A DNA stretch of 64,000 nt from Rhodoferax koreense (GTDB lineage Bacteria; Pseudomonadota; Gammaproteobacteria; Burkholderiales; Burkholderiaceae_C): positions 3,286,001 to 3,350,000 of the forward strand of contig NZ_CP019236.1 in the NCBI RefSeq assembly GCF_001955695.1. Direction: 5' to 3'. Below the pieces are notes generated by a model, which was not told where the DNA came from, ran no database searches, and saw only the letters and a program-made list of their open reading frames with translations. The position numbers were made by a program, and so were the translations under genes. Shown here piece by piece: positions 1 through 8,297 of the stretch. Each line of letters begins with the position of its first letter. Within the stretch, counting starts at the first letter, position 1.

Positions 1-614
1 TGCTTGTCGCGGATCAGGCGGGCCAGCGCGATTGTGGCGCGCACGTCGGACAAGGCGTCGTGTGCCGCCTCGTGCGAAAGGCCGTTCGCCGCGCTCAGGT
101 GTTCGAGCCGGAAACTCGTGACGCCTTCGGCGTTCTTCGGCCATTGGATGCCCTGGGGCCGCAGGGCATGGGCGGTACGCACCACGTCGAGCAGGTCCCA
201 GCGGCCGCAGTGGTTCTGCCATTCGCGCGCATACGGGTCGATGAGGTTGCGCCACAACATGAAGCGGGTGATCTCGTCGTCGAAGCGGATGGTGTTGTAA
301 CCCACGCCGATGGTGCCGGGCGCGCCCAGCGCCTGGTTGATGCGCGCGGCGAACTCGTGCTCGGGAATGCCTTTTTCCAGGCAGGTCTGCGGCGTGATGC
401 CGGTGAGCAGACACGACGCCGGGTCGGGCAGGTAATCGGGCGCGGGCCGGCAATACAGCATGATCGGCTCGCCGACCTCGTTGAGATCGGCATCGGTACG
501 GATGGCTGCGAACTGCGCGGGCCGGTCACGCCGGACCTTGGTGCCGAAGGTCTCGTAGTCGTGCCAGAGAAAGGTCTGCGCGGGCGCGGTCGGCGCGTCA
601 CCGGTGTCGTCCAT
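1..614 (-). CDS. sbcB: Exodeoxyribonuclease I, N-terminal part (cut by window edge)
   Basis: Exonuclease I degrades single-stranded DNA 3'->5' and takes part in mismatch repair and recombination. The visible ~204 residues match the DnaQ-like catalytic half of the family: an HDYETFGT motif carries the first two metal ligands (D19 and E21), followed by RPAQFAAIRTD, a GYNTIRFDDE motif, WDLLDVVR and an SHEAAHDALSDV segment. These run almost in step with E. coli SbcB. The gene continues past the left edge, so the C-terminal SH3-like and helical domains are not seen. The ATG at 614 lies 2 nt after the rnhA stop, with GGAG about 8 nt upstream inside the end of rnhA, so the two are probably co-transcribed. 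The stop codon is outside the window. Confidence 0.93.
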   Translation of the reverse strand, partial: MDDTGDAPTAPAQTFLWHDYETFGTKVRRDRPAQFAAIRTDADLNEVGEPIMLYCRPAPDYLPDPASCLLTGITPQTCLEKGIPEHEFAARINQALGAPGTIGVGYNTIRFDDEITRFMLWRNLIDPYAREWQNHCGRWDLLDVVRTAHALRPQGIQWPKNAEGVTSFRLEHLSAANGLSHEAAHDALSDVRATIALARLIRDK

Positions 615-616
615 GT

Positions 617-1066
617 TCAACTCCGGCCCAGGGCCATGTCCACGCCGCGATTGGCCAGCATGTCCGCGCGCTCGTTGCCGGGGTTGCCGTTGTGGCCACG
701 CACCCAGCGCCAGTCGATCTTGTGGCCGCCGCCGCTGACCAGCGCATCGAGCCGCTGCCACAGCTCCACGTTCTTCACGGGCTCCTTCGACGCGGTGCGC
801 CAGCCCCGCGCCTTCCAGCCCGGCAGCCATTCCGTGATGCCCTTGAGCACGTACTGGCTGTCGAGGTAGAGCGTGACCTGGCACGGCTGCTTCAGCGCCG
901 CCAGGCCCTGGATCACGGCCATCATCTCCATGCGGTTGTTGGTGGTGCCAAGTTCGCCACCGAACAACTCCTTTTCGAACGCGCCCGACTTCAGCCACAC
1001 GCCCCAGCCGCCCGGTCCCGGGTTGCCCTTGCACGCACCGTCGGTGTAAATCTCTACTTGCGTCAA
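617..1066 (-). CDS. rnhA: Ribonuclease HI
   Basis: Cytoplasmic endonuclease that removes the RNA strand of RNA-DNA hybrids (Okazaki primers, R-loops). At 149 aa it has the normal bacterial length. The active site is complete: D9 in [12 protein letters not shown]47 in NNRMEMM, D69 in LYLDSQYV, H125 in [10 protein letters not shown] and D135. The start is a TTG at 1066. No ATG lies nearby, the family N-terminus aligns from here, and an AGGAG Shine-Dalgarno sits 5-6 nt upstream. sbcB follows after 2 nt on the same strand. Upstream lie a T-tract and the 9-bp tandem repeat that separates it from the methyltransferase gene. Confidence 0.96.
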   Translation of the reverse strand: MTQVEIYTDGACKGNPGPGGWGVWLKSGAFEKELFGGELGTTNNRMEMMAVIQGLAALKQPCQVTLYLDSQYVLKGITEWLPGWKARGWRTASKEPVKNVELWQRLDALVSGGGHKIDWRWVRGHNGNPGNERADMLANRGVDMALGRS

Positions 1067-1107
1067 ACGAACTCCTGCTTCCTGTTGAAAAAAACCAAGG
1101 CCACACG

Positions 1108-1148
1108 GGCCATACCGGCCATATCGGCCATATCGGCCATATCGGCCA
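1108..1148. repeat. 9-bp tandem repeat GGCCATATC, about 4.5 copies
   Basis: Four units of GGCCATAYC plus a partial fifth unit fill most of the gap between the methyltransferase stop (1163) and the rnhA start (1066). Each GGCC is self-complementary, so the minus-strand transcript can form several short GGCC hairpins. These are followed by a T7 run (positions 1094-1088 read on the minus strand). The array could therefore double as a weak intrinsic terminator or attenuator ahead of rnhA. The repeat is seen directly; the regulatory role is inferred. Confidence 0.8.
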
Positions 1149-1162
1149 CTAGGACCGGATGG

Positions 1163-1948
1163 TCAGCCCGCATCATGGCCGTGACCGGCGCGATGCTGGC
1201 GGTTGGCCACCGGCACCGGCGCGCTGGCCCGGGCCTTGACTGGCTTCCAATTGGCGCCGAGCAGGCGCATGCCACGCACCCGCTTCACCGCCACCATGAA
1301 ATAAACGCCGCCGAAGATCGACCACCAGCGTTCGCCCGCGCGGTCCATCCATTCGAAACGATTGAGCCAGGCCTCGCTGGCCACCGAAGGGCGGTAGCAA
1401 CCGAAACGCACCGATTCAACCTCGAAGCTGAGCAGCTTCAGCCAGTCGCGCAGACGCCAGAAGCCGATGAATTCGCCTGCGTCGGGCAGATACAGCTCGC
1501 CGAAGCCCAGCCGGCGATACAGCCGTGCGCGGCGTTGGCGCATGCCCCACAGGCTCGCCGGGTTGAAGCCGCAGACCACCACCCGGCCCTCGGGCACGAG
1601 CACGCGCTCGACCTCGCGCAGCGTGGCATGCGGGTCGGGGCTGAGCTCCAGTGCATGCGGCAGCAGCACCAGGTCGAGGCTGCCCTCGGCGAAAGGCAGG
1701 GCTGCGAAGTCCGTCACCAGGGCGGTGCGCGCCGCGGCGGGGCCGGGTAAAGATGCATCGCTGGCCAGCCAGCGGTGCGGCATGCGGTTATTCTGCAGGC
1801 CGGCGAGCGCGGGCAGACCGAGTTGCAGCGCGTGGTAGCCGAAGATGTCGGCCACCGCTTCGTCGAAGCGCGCCTGCTCCCAGCCCAGCAGGTAGCGGCC
1901 AGGGGGTGTTTCAAACCACTCCTGCAAACCTATAATTTGACCGCTCAT
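1163..1948 (-). CDS. Class I SAM-dependent methyltransferase (type 11)
   Basis: A 261-aa protein with a methyltransferase type 11 core. The region around residues 85-140 has LVTDFAALPFAEGSLDLVLLPHALE, followed by a VLVPEGRVVVCGFNP strand-turn typical of UbiE/BioC-like enzymes. The usual glycine-rich motif I is degenerate, so the SAM fold is assigned from the later motifs. The substrate is unknown. Many Burkholderiales carry a methyltransferase of this kind between rnhA and gloB (family knowledge). The ATG at 1948 overlaps the ATG of the divergent gloB within one CATG tetramer, so each gene's 5' signals lie inside the other gene's coding sequence. Confidence 0.82.
   Translation of the reverse strand: MSGQIIGLQEWFETPPGRYLLGWEQARFDEAVADIFGYHALQLGLPALAGLQNNRMPHRWLASDASLPGPAAARTALVTDFAALPFAEGSLDLVLLPHALELSPDPHATLREVERVLVPEGRVVVCGFNPASLWGMRQRRARLYRRLGFGELYLPDAGEFIGFWRLRDWLKLLSFEVESVRFGCYRPSVASEAWLNRFEWMDRAGERWWSIFGGVYFMVAVKRVRGMRLLGANWKPVKARASAPVPVANRQHRAGHGHDAG
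1931..1936 (+). promoter_or_regulatory. Perfect TATAAT -10 box for gloB, near-leaderless
   Basis: TATAAT at 1931-1936 ends only 10 nt before the gloB ATG (1947). Transcription would then begin about 3-5 nt before the start codon, or at it, with no room for a Shine-Dalgarno. A weak -35-like TTTCAA lies at 1909-1914 (spacer 16). The element is inside the first codons of the opposite-strand methyltransferase gene. Confidence 0.5.
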
Positions 1949-2723
1949 GAACTTACTTCCGCTGCCCGCCTTCGCGGATAACTACATCTGGCTGGTACAC
2001 GACGGTCGCCGTGCCCTGGTGGTGGACCCGGGTGACGCGCAGCCGGTGTTCGATGCGCTGCAACGATGGGGCCTGCAGCTCGACACGATTCTAGTCACGC
2101 ACCACCATGCCGATCACACGGGCGGCGTGGATGCGCTGCGCGACGCCACCGGCGCCCAAGTGTACGGCCCGGCGCGCGAGCAGATTCCGCAGCCGCTGGT
2201 GCGGCTGCAGGGCGGCGACCACTGCAGCGCACTGGGACTGGACTTCCAGGTCATCGACGTGCCCGGCCATACCGCCGGCCATATCGCCTTCTACTGCGCC
2301 GACCTTGGCGGCGCGCCGGCCGTGTTCTGTGGCGACACCTTGTTCTCCGGCGGCTGCGGCCGGCTGTTCGAGGGCACACCCATGCAAATGCTGGCCTCGT
2401 TGAGTGCCCTGGCGGCCCTGCCTGCGGCCACTCGCGTATGCTGCGCCCACGAATACACCCTGAGCAATCTCAAATTTGCGCGGGCAGTGGAACCCGGCAA
2501 CGCCGAACTGCTCCACTACACAGCCCGCTGCGAGGCGTTGCGGGCCGGCCACCAGCCCACCCTGCCATCGAGCATCGGGCTGGAGCGACAGATCAATCCT
2601 TTCCTGCGCACCCGCGAAGCCGCCGTTCAACAGGCCGCGAGGGCGTTCGACCACCACAACACCAGCCATGACGAAGCAGGCGTGCTCGGCGCACTGCGGA
2701 CATGGAAAAATCAATTCACATGA
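1947..2723 (+). CDS. gloB: Hydroxyacylglutathione hydrolase (glyoxalase II)
   Basis: Hydrolyses S-D-lactoylglutathione to D-lactate and glutathione, the second step of methylglyoxal detoxification in the cytoplasm. At 258 aa it has the usual length. It carries the metallo-beta-lactamase dinuclear metal motif THHHADHTGG (about residues 50-59), the PGHTAGHIAF histidine, the FCGDTLFSGGCGRLFEGT aspartate loop and the CAHEYTLSNLKFA C-terminal histidine, all characteristic of GloB rather than a generic beta-lactamase fold. The N-terminus (MNLLPLPAFADNYIW) fixes the start at 1947. The TGA stop overlaps the ATG of the next gene (ATGA), suggesting translational coupling with mltD. Confidence 0.96.
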   Translation: MNLLPLPAFADNYIWLVHDGRRALVVDPGDAQPVFDALQRWGLQLDTILVTHHHADHTGGVDALRDATGAQVYGPAREQIPQPLVRLQGGDHCSALGLDFQVIDVPGHTAGHIAFYCADLGGAPAVFCGDTLFSGGCGRLFEGTPMQMLASLSALAALPAATRVCCAHEYTLSNLKFARAVEPGNAELLHYTARCEALRAGHQPTLPSSIGLERQINPFLRTREAAVQQAARAFDHHNTSHDEAGVLGALRTWKNQFT

Positions 2724-4255
2724 AACTTCACCAGTTCATCGGCCTGGCCGCCCTGCTTTGGCTCACCGGCTGCGCCAACATGGCCAACAAGACCGACAAG
2801 ACGGCCGATCCCCTTTCCACCTCCTCCACCTCCTCGGCCGGCCAGGCCCACACCGCCGAATACCCGATGGGCCGGCTGCGCCCGATCACGGCGGCCGAGG
2901 CCAGTTCGCGCGGCGTGGCTCAGCTCTCGCCGCCGGCCGACCTGTGGGAGCGCATCCGCCGCGGCTTCGCCATGCCCGACCTCGAGAGCGACCTGGTGGT
3001 CGACCGCGAACAGTGGTACGCCACCCGGCCCGACTACATCCTGCGCATGACGGAACGCTCCAAGAAATACCTGTTCCACATCGTCGAGGAACTCGAGCGC
3101 CGCGACATGCCGACCGAACTCGCGCTGCTGCCCTACATCGAGAGCGCCTTCAATCCCCAGGCCGTCTCGAGCGCCAAGGCCGCCGGCATGTGGCAGTTCA
3201 TGCCGGCGACGGGCAACTATTTCGAGCTGCGACAGAACGTGTTCCGCGACGACCGGCGCGACGTGCTGGCCTCGACCCGCGCCGCGCTCGACTACCTGCA
3301 GAAGCTGCACGACATGTTCGGCGACTGGCAACTCGCGCTGGCCGCCTACAACTGGGGCGAAGGCAGCGTGGGCCGCGCCATTGCGCGCAACCAGAAGCTG
3401 GGCCTGCCCACCGGCTATGCCGACCTCAACATGCCGGCCGAAACCCGCATGTACGTGCCCAAGCTGCAGGCGGTGAAGAACATCGTGGCCCATCCCGAAC
3501 TGTTCAACGCCGATCTGCCGCTGATCGAAAACCATCCCTACTTCCAGTCGGTGGACATCTCGCGCGACATCGACGTGGCGCTCGCCGCCAAGCTGGCCGA
3601 CGTGAGCCTGGAAGACTTCAAGGCGCTGAACCCGTCGGCCCATCGCCTGGTGATCCTGGCCGCGGGCACGCCGCAGATCCTGCTGCCCTGGGACAACGCC
3701 AACGTGTTCCGCCGCAACCTGGAAGCCTATAGCCAGGGCCAGTACGCCAGCTGGACGGCCTGGACCGCGCCGACCACGATGAGCGTCAGCGCCATCGCCC
3801 AGCAGGTGGGCATGAGCGAGGCCGACCTGCGCAACATCAACAACATTCCGCCGCGCATGCTGGTCAAGGCCGGCTCGGCGCTGGTGGTGCCGCGTTCGGC
3901 GAAGATGGACGACGTGACCGGCCAGGTCGCCGACCATGCGCAACTGAGCCTGTCGCCGGAGATCGTGAACCGCAAGGCCGTGGTCAAGGCCGGCCGCAAG
4001 GAGACCGTGGCCAGCATCGCGGCGCGCTACAAGCTCAGCGTGGCCAGCGTGGCCGACTGGAACAACGTCAAGCCCGGTGCCGCCTTCAAGGCCGGCCAGG
4101 CCGTCACGGTGTACCTGCCGGTGACGGTGCGCAGCGCGGCCCAGCGTACGACCAACACGGCGACCACGACCACCGGCCGCACCACGCCGGCCCACATTCA
4201 GAAGATTTCCCGCAAACCGTCGAACACCGTGGTGCGCAAGGCGCGCAAGAAGTAG
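2720..4255 (+). CDS. mltD: Membrane-bound lytic murein transglycosylase D-like lipoprotein
   Basis: Cleaves the glycan strand of peptidoglycan to 1,6-anhydro-muropeptides. At 511 aa it begins MKLHQ with a lipoprotein signal peptide and lipobox LTGC (about residue 18), so the mature protein should be anchored in the outer membrane. The SLT domain spans about residues 115-240, with catalytic E141 in LLPYIESAFNP followed by the SSAKAAGMWQFMPATG motif and the LAAYNWGEG motif. Two LysM-like glycan-binding repeats follow (about 352-400 and 415-465), and a basic Thr-rich tail ends the protein. An in-frame ATG 18 nt upstream is less likely, because 2720 gives a clean signal peptide and the ATGA overlap with gloB. 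Confidence 0.92.
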   Translation: MKLHQFIGLAALLWLTGCANMANKTDKTADPLSTSSTSSAGQAHTAEYPMGRLRPITAAEASSRGVAQLSPPADLWERIRRGFAMPDLESDLVVDREQWYATRPDYILRMTERSKKYLFHIVEELERRDMPTELALLPYIESAFNPQAVSSAKAAGMWQFMPATGNYFELRQNVFRDDRRDVLASTRAALDYLQKLHDMFGDWQLALAAYNWGEGSVGRAIARNQKLGLPTGYADLNMPAETRMYVPKLQAVKNIVAHPELFNADLPLIENHPYFQSVDISRDIDVALAAKLADVSLEDFKALNPSAHRLVILAAGTPQILLPWDNANVFRRNLEAYSQGQYASWTAWTAPTTMSVSAIAQQVGMSEADLRNINNIPPRMLVKAGSALVVPRSAKMDDVTGQVADHAQLSLSPEIVNRKAVVKAGRKETVASIAARYKLSVASVADWNNVKPGAAFKAGQAVTVYLPVTVRSAAQRTTNTATTTTGRTTPAHIQKISRKPSNTVVRKARKK

Positions 4256-4264
4256 GCGTCGGTT

Positions 4265-5446
4265 TCAGTGCGTGCGGGTCGCCATGCCGGGGCGCCGCCG
4301 CGCCACGGCTTCCCAGCCCGCCACTGCGGCCAGCACCGCCGTGGTGGCCGCGCCGATGACCGCCACCGTGGCGTGCGCGGCGATCCCCACCAACAGCACC
4401 AAGGCGGCAAGCCCGGCCAGGTGCGACAGTGGCACCCGCCCGAACACCACGCGCTTGAACAGGGCATTACCCAGCAGGTAGATGGCCGGGCCGCCGAGCA
4501 GCACCGCCAGGTACTTGGCCTCCACGTGGTGGGGCCCATGGCCGATCACCAGTTCGTCGGCCACGGCGCAGACGATGACGCCCGCCACCAGGATCACGTG
4601 GGTGTAGTGGAAGTAGGCGCCGATGCGGCCGGGGTCATCGGAATGCTCGATCTTGTGCGCAGCCTGCTGGCTGCTCGTGTCGAAATACATCCACCACATG
4701 GCCAGGCTGCCTGCGAAGGCGACGAGGAAATTCATCAGGTCGCCTGCATGCCACTGCGCCTCTTGCGCCAGGGCCACACCGCTGGCCAGGATCGATTCGC
4801 CCAGTGCCACGATGACGAACAGCTGGCAGCGCTCGGCAAGATGCCCGCCGTCGATGGTCCATTCGCTGGTGGCCGAACGCCCCAGGCCCGGAAACGCAAA
4901 GCCGAACATCGGCGCCACGTATTCGCACAACACCGCTGCCATCCACAACAGCAGACGCTGCTGCATGTCGCCAGCCAGGCCGCCGGCGATCCACAGCGCC
5001 GCCGAGACCAGCAGCCAGGCCAGGATGCGACGGAAGTTGGCCTGCAGCGCATGACCACGCCCCAGCGCCAGCAGCACCCACAGCGTGCGTCCGACCTGGA
5101 TCGCCGCATAACAGCCAGCAAACACCAGGCCGCGTTCACCGAAGGCCTGCGGCAATGCTGCCGCCATCACCAGCGCCACCAGCATGATGGCGAACAGCAC
5201 ACAGCGGATAGGCAAGGCCCCGGGGTTGAACCAGTTGGTGACCCAGGCCGTGTATTGCCAGCCCAGCCAGACGGCGAACCACATCAGCAGGGTCTGCACG
5301 GCGCCCAGCGGCGTGAGATGGTCCAGCAGGTAATGCGAGAGCTGGGTGACCGCGAAGACGTAGACCAGGTCGAAGAACAGTTCTTCGTTCAGGACCCGGG
5401 CGGCACTGCCGCGCGGGCGCAGAAAGGGATGAGCGACCGTATTCAA
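4265..5446 (-). CDS. LtrA family (low temperature requirement protein A) membrane protein
   Basis: Polytopic inner-membrane protein of about 393 aa with roughly ten hydrophobic segments. The conserved N-terminal signature ELFFDLVYVFAVTQLSH and the later CQLFVIVALGESILASG are typical of the LtrA family, whose biochemical role is poorly defined. I prefer the TTG at 5446: it overlaps the upstream permease stop (TTGA), and GGAG lies 5 nt before it. A GTG at 5479 in the same frame would add 11 residues but has a poorer ribosome site. The short overlap suggests read-through from the ABC importer operon, although no functional link is evident. Confidence 0.85.
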   Translation of the reverse strand: MNTVAHPFLRPRGSAARVLNEELFFDLVYVFAVTQLSHYLLDHLTPLGAVQTLLMWFAVWLGWQYTAWVTNWFNPGALPIRCVLFAIMLVALVMAAALPQAFGERGLVFAGCYAAIQVGRTLWVLLALGRGHALQANFRRILAWLLVSAALWIAGGLAGDMQQRLLLWMAAVLCEYVAPMFGFAFPGLGRSATSEWTIDGGHLAERCQLFVIVALGESILASGVALAQEAQWHAGDLMNFLVAFAGSLAMWWMYFDTSSQQAAHKIEHSDDPGRIGAYFHYTHVILVAGVIVCAVADELVIGHGPHHVEAKYLAVLLGGPAIYLLGNALFKRVVFGRVPLSHLAGLAALVLLVGIAAHATVAVIGAATTAVLAAVAGWEAVARRRPGMATRTH

Positions 5447-6273
5447 AGTTTCTCCATGTCCAAGCCGCGAGGCTGCCACTTCATGAGCCTGCGCTCGACG
5501 CGGCCTACCGCGCCATCGAGCAGCAATGCGAACACGGTGAGGACCACGATCCCCGCGAACACGGTGTTCACGTCGAATGTACCTTCGGCCTGCAGGATGA
5601 GGTAGCCCACGCCGCGCGCCGAACCCAGGTATTCACCCACCACCGCACCGACGAAGGCCAGGCCGACCGAAGTATGCAGGCTGGAGAACACCCAGCTCGT
5701 GGCACTCGGCAGATAGACCGTGCGCAGCAGTTGCTTGCGGTTGGCGCCGAGCATGCGCGCGTTGGCCAGCACGACGGGACTGACCTCCTTCACGCCCTGG
5801 TAGACGTTGAAGAACACGACGAAAAACACCAGCGTGACCGCCAGCGCCACCTTGCTCCAGATGCCCAGGCCGAACCACAGCGCGAAGATCGGCGCCAGGA
5901 TCACCCGAGGCATGGCATTGGCGGCCTTGATGTACGGGTCGAGCAGCGCACTCGCCAGCGGCGCCAGCGCCAGCCACAGGCCGCCGACCAGGCCCGACAG
6001 CGTGCCGATAGCGAAGGCCAGCCCCGTCTCGAGCAGCGTCGTGCCCAGGTGGCGGTAGATGTCGGCCCGCCCCGGCAGGCCCTCGGGAAAGACGCTCCCC
6101 GGGCCGAGAGCGAAGGGCATGAACCAGGACCACACCCGGCCCGCGACCTGCACCGGTTCGCCCAGGAAAAACGCAAGCCGCTGGTCGCGCGAGGCCAGTT
6201 GCCACACGGCCAGCAGCAACACCAGCAAGCCTGTCTGCCACGCACGCAAACCGCGCAACTTGTGCTCTCTCAT
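5443..6273 (-). CDS. ABC transporter permease (nitrate/sulfonate/taurine type)
   Basis: Inner-membrane permease of 276 aa belonging to the SsuC/TauC-like BPD_transp_1 family. It has about six transmembrane segments. The cytoplasmic EAA loop is visible around NARMLGANRKQLLRTVYLPSATSWVFSSL. The gene follows the ATPase gene after 2 nt and ends by overlapping the LtrA-family start. With the ATPase and the binding protein it forms one complete importer encoded in the order binding protein, ATPase, permease. The substrate cannot be read from sequence. Confidence 0.92.
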   Translation of the reverse strand: MREHKLRGLRAWQTGLLVLLLAVWQLASRDQRLAFFLGEPVQVAGRVWSWFMPFALGPGSVFPEGLPGRADIYRHLGTTLLETGLAFAIGTLSGLVGGLWLALAPLASALLDPYIKAANAMPRVILAPIFALWFGLGIWSKVALAVTLVFFVVFFNVYQGVKEVSPVVLANARMLGANRKQLLRTVYLPSATSWVFSSLHTSVGLAFVGAVVGEYLGSARGVGYLILQAEGTFDVNTVFAGIVVLTVFALLLDGAVGRVERRLMKWQPRGLDMEKL

Positions 6274-6275
6274 CG

Positions 6276-7094
6276 TCAGGCCACTCTGCGCAGTTGCTGC
6301 GCATAGCCTTTGAGCACCTCGTCGCGCAACACCGCCCAGATCTGAGCGTGCAGTTCGACGAACCGCGGATGCATGCGCACCTCGGCCACGTCGCGCGGGC
6401 GCGGCAGGTCAACGCGGAATTCGCCGATCGGATGCGTGCCGGGCCCGGCCGACAGCACCACCACCCGGTCGCTCAGGGCAATGGCTTCGTCAAGGTCGTG
6501 GGTGATGAACAAGACTGCCTTCTTTCGTGCGGCCCAGAGGTCCAGCAACTCGTTTTCCATGAGCTGGCGGGTCTGGATGTCGAGCGCGCTGAAGGGTTCG
6601 TCCATCAGGATGATGTCGGGGTCGAGCGCCAGCACCTGGGCCAGTGCCGCGCGCTTGCGCATGCCGCCGGACAACTGGTGCGGATAATGGTCGGCGAAGG
6701 CTTCGAGGCCGACGCGTCCCAGCCAGTCCAGCGCCTGCTGGCGCGCTTGGTCGGCGGACACACCGCGGTACTCCAGGCCGGCCATCACGTTGCCCAGCGC
6801 GCTGCGCCACGGCATCAGCGCCTCGGCCTGGAACATGTAGCCCGCGCGCCGGTTGATGCCGGCCAGTGGATGGCCGAACACGCGGATTTCGCCGGCCGTC
6901 GGCCCCAACAGCCCGGCGGCCACATTCAGCAGCGTGGACTTGCCGCAGCCCGTGGGTCCGACCAACGAGACGAACTCGCCCGCCCCCACGCGCAGGGTGG
7001 TGTCCGCCACCGCCTCGTACGCGGCCGGGCCGGTGTCCTTGCGAGACCTGAAGGCACACGACACATGCAGGAATTCGAGCGCCGGGTCGGTCAT
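6276..7094 (-). CDS. ABC transporter ATP-binding protein (SsuB/TauB-like)
   Basis: ATPase subunit of 272 aa. Walker A is VGPTGCGKST (about residue 46), the Q-loop is in GYMFQAEALMPW, the signature is LSGGMRKRAALAQ, Walker B is IILMDEPFSALD and the H-loop is FITHDLDEA. All match the NitT/TauT ATPase subfamily. The start at 7094 (MTDPALEFLHVS) is set by the family N-terminus. A longer open frame upstream only reads through the binding-protein gene in the wrong frame. It lies 38 nt after the binding-protein stop and 2 nt before the permease. Confidence 0.94.
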   Translation of the reverse strand: MTDPALEFLHVSCAFRSRKDTGPAAYEAVADTTLRVGAGEFVSLVGPTGCGKSTLLNVAAGLLGPTAGEIRVFGHPLAGINRRAGYMFQAEALMPWRSALGNVMAGLEYRGVSADQARQQALDWLGRVGLEAFADHYPHQLSGGMRKRAALAQVLALDPDIILMDEPFSALDIQTRQLMENELLDLWAARKKAVLFITHDLDEAIALSDRVVVLSAGPGTHPIGEFRVDLPRPRDVAEVRMHPRFVELHAQIWAVLRDEVLKGYAQQLRRVA

Positions 7095-7132
7095 GCGGAA
7101 TCGGCGTGCGCGGTCGGTTCTCTCACACCGGC

Positions 7133-8179
7133 TCAGGCCTTGAACTTCTCGCCTGCGCGCAGGGCGAATTCGTTGGTGTAGAGCTTGGCGAGATCGATCC
7201 TGTCGGCCTTCACCGTGGCATCGAAACTGGACAGCGCCTTGAGTGCGGTCTTCGGGCCCTCCTCGGGCACCAGGCCATTGGGCGAGATGGCTTCGCGGAT
7301 CTTGCTGAACGATGCGAGATACAGGGCGCGGTCGCCAAGCAGATAGCTCTCGGGCACGGTCTTGATGATGTCGCCCGGGCCGGCGGTCTGCAGCCACTTG
7401 AGTCCGTGCACGATGGCGTTGGCCAGCGCCTGCGTGGTGTTGGGGTTCTTGCGGATGAATTCCAAGGGCGCGTACAGGCAGGCCGCCGGCATCGCGCCGC
7501 CGAACACGTCCTGCGTGCCCTTGAGCGTGCGGGTGTCGGCGATGATGCGCACGTCGCCCTTTTGCTCCAGCATGGTCATGACCGGGTCGGTGTTGCTCAT
7601 CGCATCGATCTGGCCTGAACGCAAGGCGGTCAGCGCACCGGCCGAGGTGCCCACGCCGATGAAGCTCACGTCGCCGGGCTGGATCCCCGCGCGCGACAAC
7701 ACCAGGTTGGCCACCATGTTGGTCGAAGAGCCCGGCGCGGACACGCCGATCCTGCGGCCCTTGAGGTCGGCCAGCGACTTGAAGTCGGGCAGGGTCTTGT
7801 TGGAGATGCCGATCGCGATCTGCGGTGCGCGGCCCTGCAGCACGAAGGATTGGAAGAACTGGCCCTTGCTCTGCAGGTTGATGGTGTGTTCGAACGCGCC
7901 CGAGCACACGTCGGCCGAGCCGCCGAGTACCGCCTGCAGCGCGCGCGCGCCACCGGCGAAGTCGCTGATCTCGACTTCCAGGCCTTCGGCCTTGAAGTAG
8001 CCCAGTTGCTCGGAGATGGTCAGCGGCAGGTAGTAGAACGCGGCCTTGCCGCCCACCGCCATGGAAATGCTGGATTTTTCGAGCTTGCCCTGCGCGCGCA
8101 GCGCCGGACAGGCCACGGCGGCCGCGGCCACGGCCGCGCCAATCGCGAAGCGGCGGCGTTGGATGGGGAATGGGTGCAT
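7133..8179 (-). CDS. ABC transporter substrate-binding protein (NMT1/TauA/SsuA-like)
   Basis: Periplasmic binding protein of 348 aa with an N-terminal RRRF twin-arginine-like motif, a hydrophobic Ala/Val stretch and a likely cleavage after LRAQ, so export may be through Tat. The mature part has the NMT1-type pattern: YYLPLTISEQLGYFKAEGLEVEI near the N-terminus, then GGSADVCSGAFEH, DLKGRRIGVSAPGSSTN and GQIDAMSNTDP. Such proteins bind sulfonates, taurine, nitrate, pyrimidine precursors or aromatic acids, and the ligand here is undetermined. It is the first gene of the importer operon, about 120 nt downstream of recR on the same strand. Confidence 0.92.
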   Translation of the reverse strand: MHPFPIQRRRFAIGAAVAAAAVACPALRAQGKLEKSSISMAVGGKAAFYYLPLTISEQLGYFKAEGLEVEISDFAGGARALQAVLGGSADVCSGAFEHTINLQSKGQFFQSFVLQGRAPQIAIGISNKTLPDFKSLADLKGRRIGVSAPGSSTNMVANLVLSRAGIQPGDVSFIGVGTSAGALTALRSGQIDAMSNTDPVMTMLEQKGDVRIIADTRTLKGTQDVFGGAMPAACLYAPLEFIRKNPNTTQALANAIVHGLKWLQTAGPGDIIKTVPESYLLGDRALYLASFSKIREAISPNGLVPEEGPKTALKALSSFDATVKADRIDLAKLYTNEFALRAGEKFKA

Positions 8180-8297
8180 GGATCGTTGTTTCGGGCCTTG
8201 GTGTCGAAAAGCTTAACAACTCCACCCCAAAGCGCCATCAGGACATCCCCATGGGGGTTTCCACGTAACTCGACCGTAGCTCCGCCGAGGCCGGGCC

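Noticed and set aside
1063..1275. 70-aa minus-strand frame containing repeated Met-Ala-Asp units
   Set aside because: It is created by the 9-bp tandem repeat between two real genes and overlaps the methyltransferase in another frame; no family resemblance or good ribosome site.
2711..4195. 494-aa open frame antisense to mltD
   Set aside because: His/Arg/Gly-rich shadow typical of high-GC coding DNA; mltD on the other strand has full domain support.
8240..8260. CCCCATGGGG palindrome between recR and the ABC operon as a terminator
   Set aside because: Loop-less short palindrome without a T-tract in the direction of transcription.
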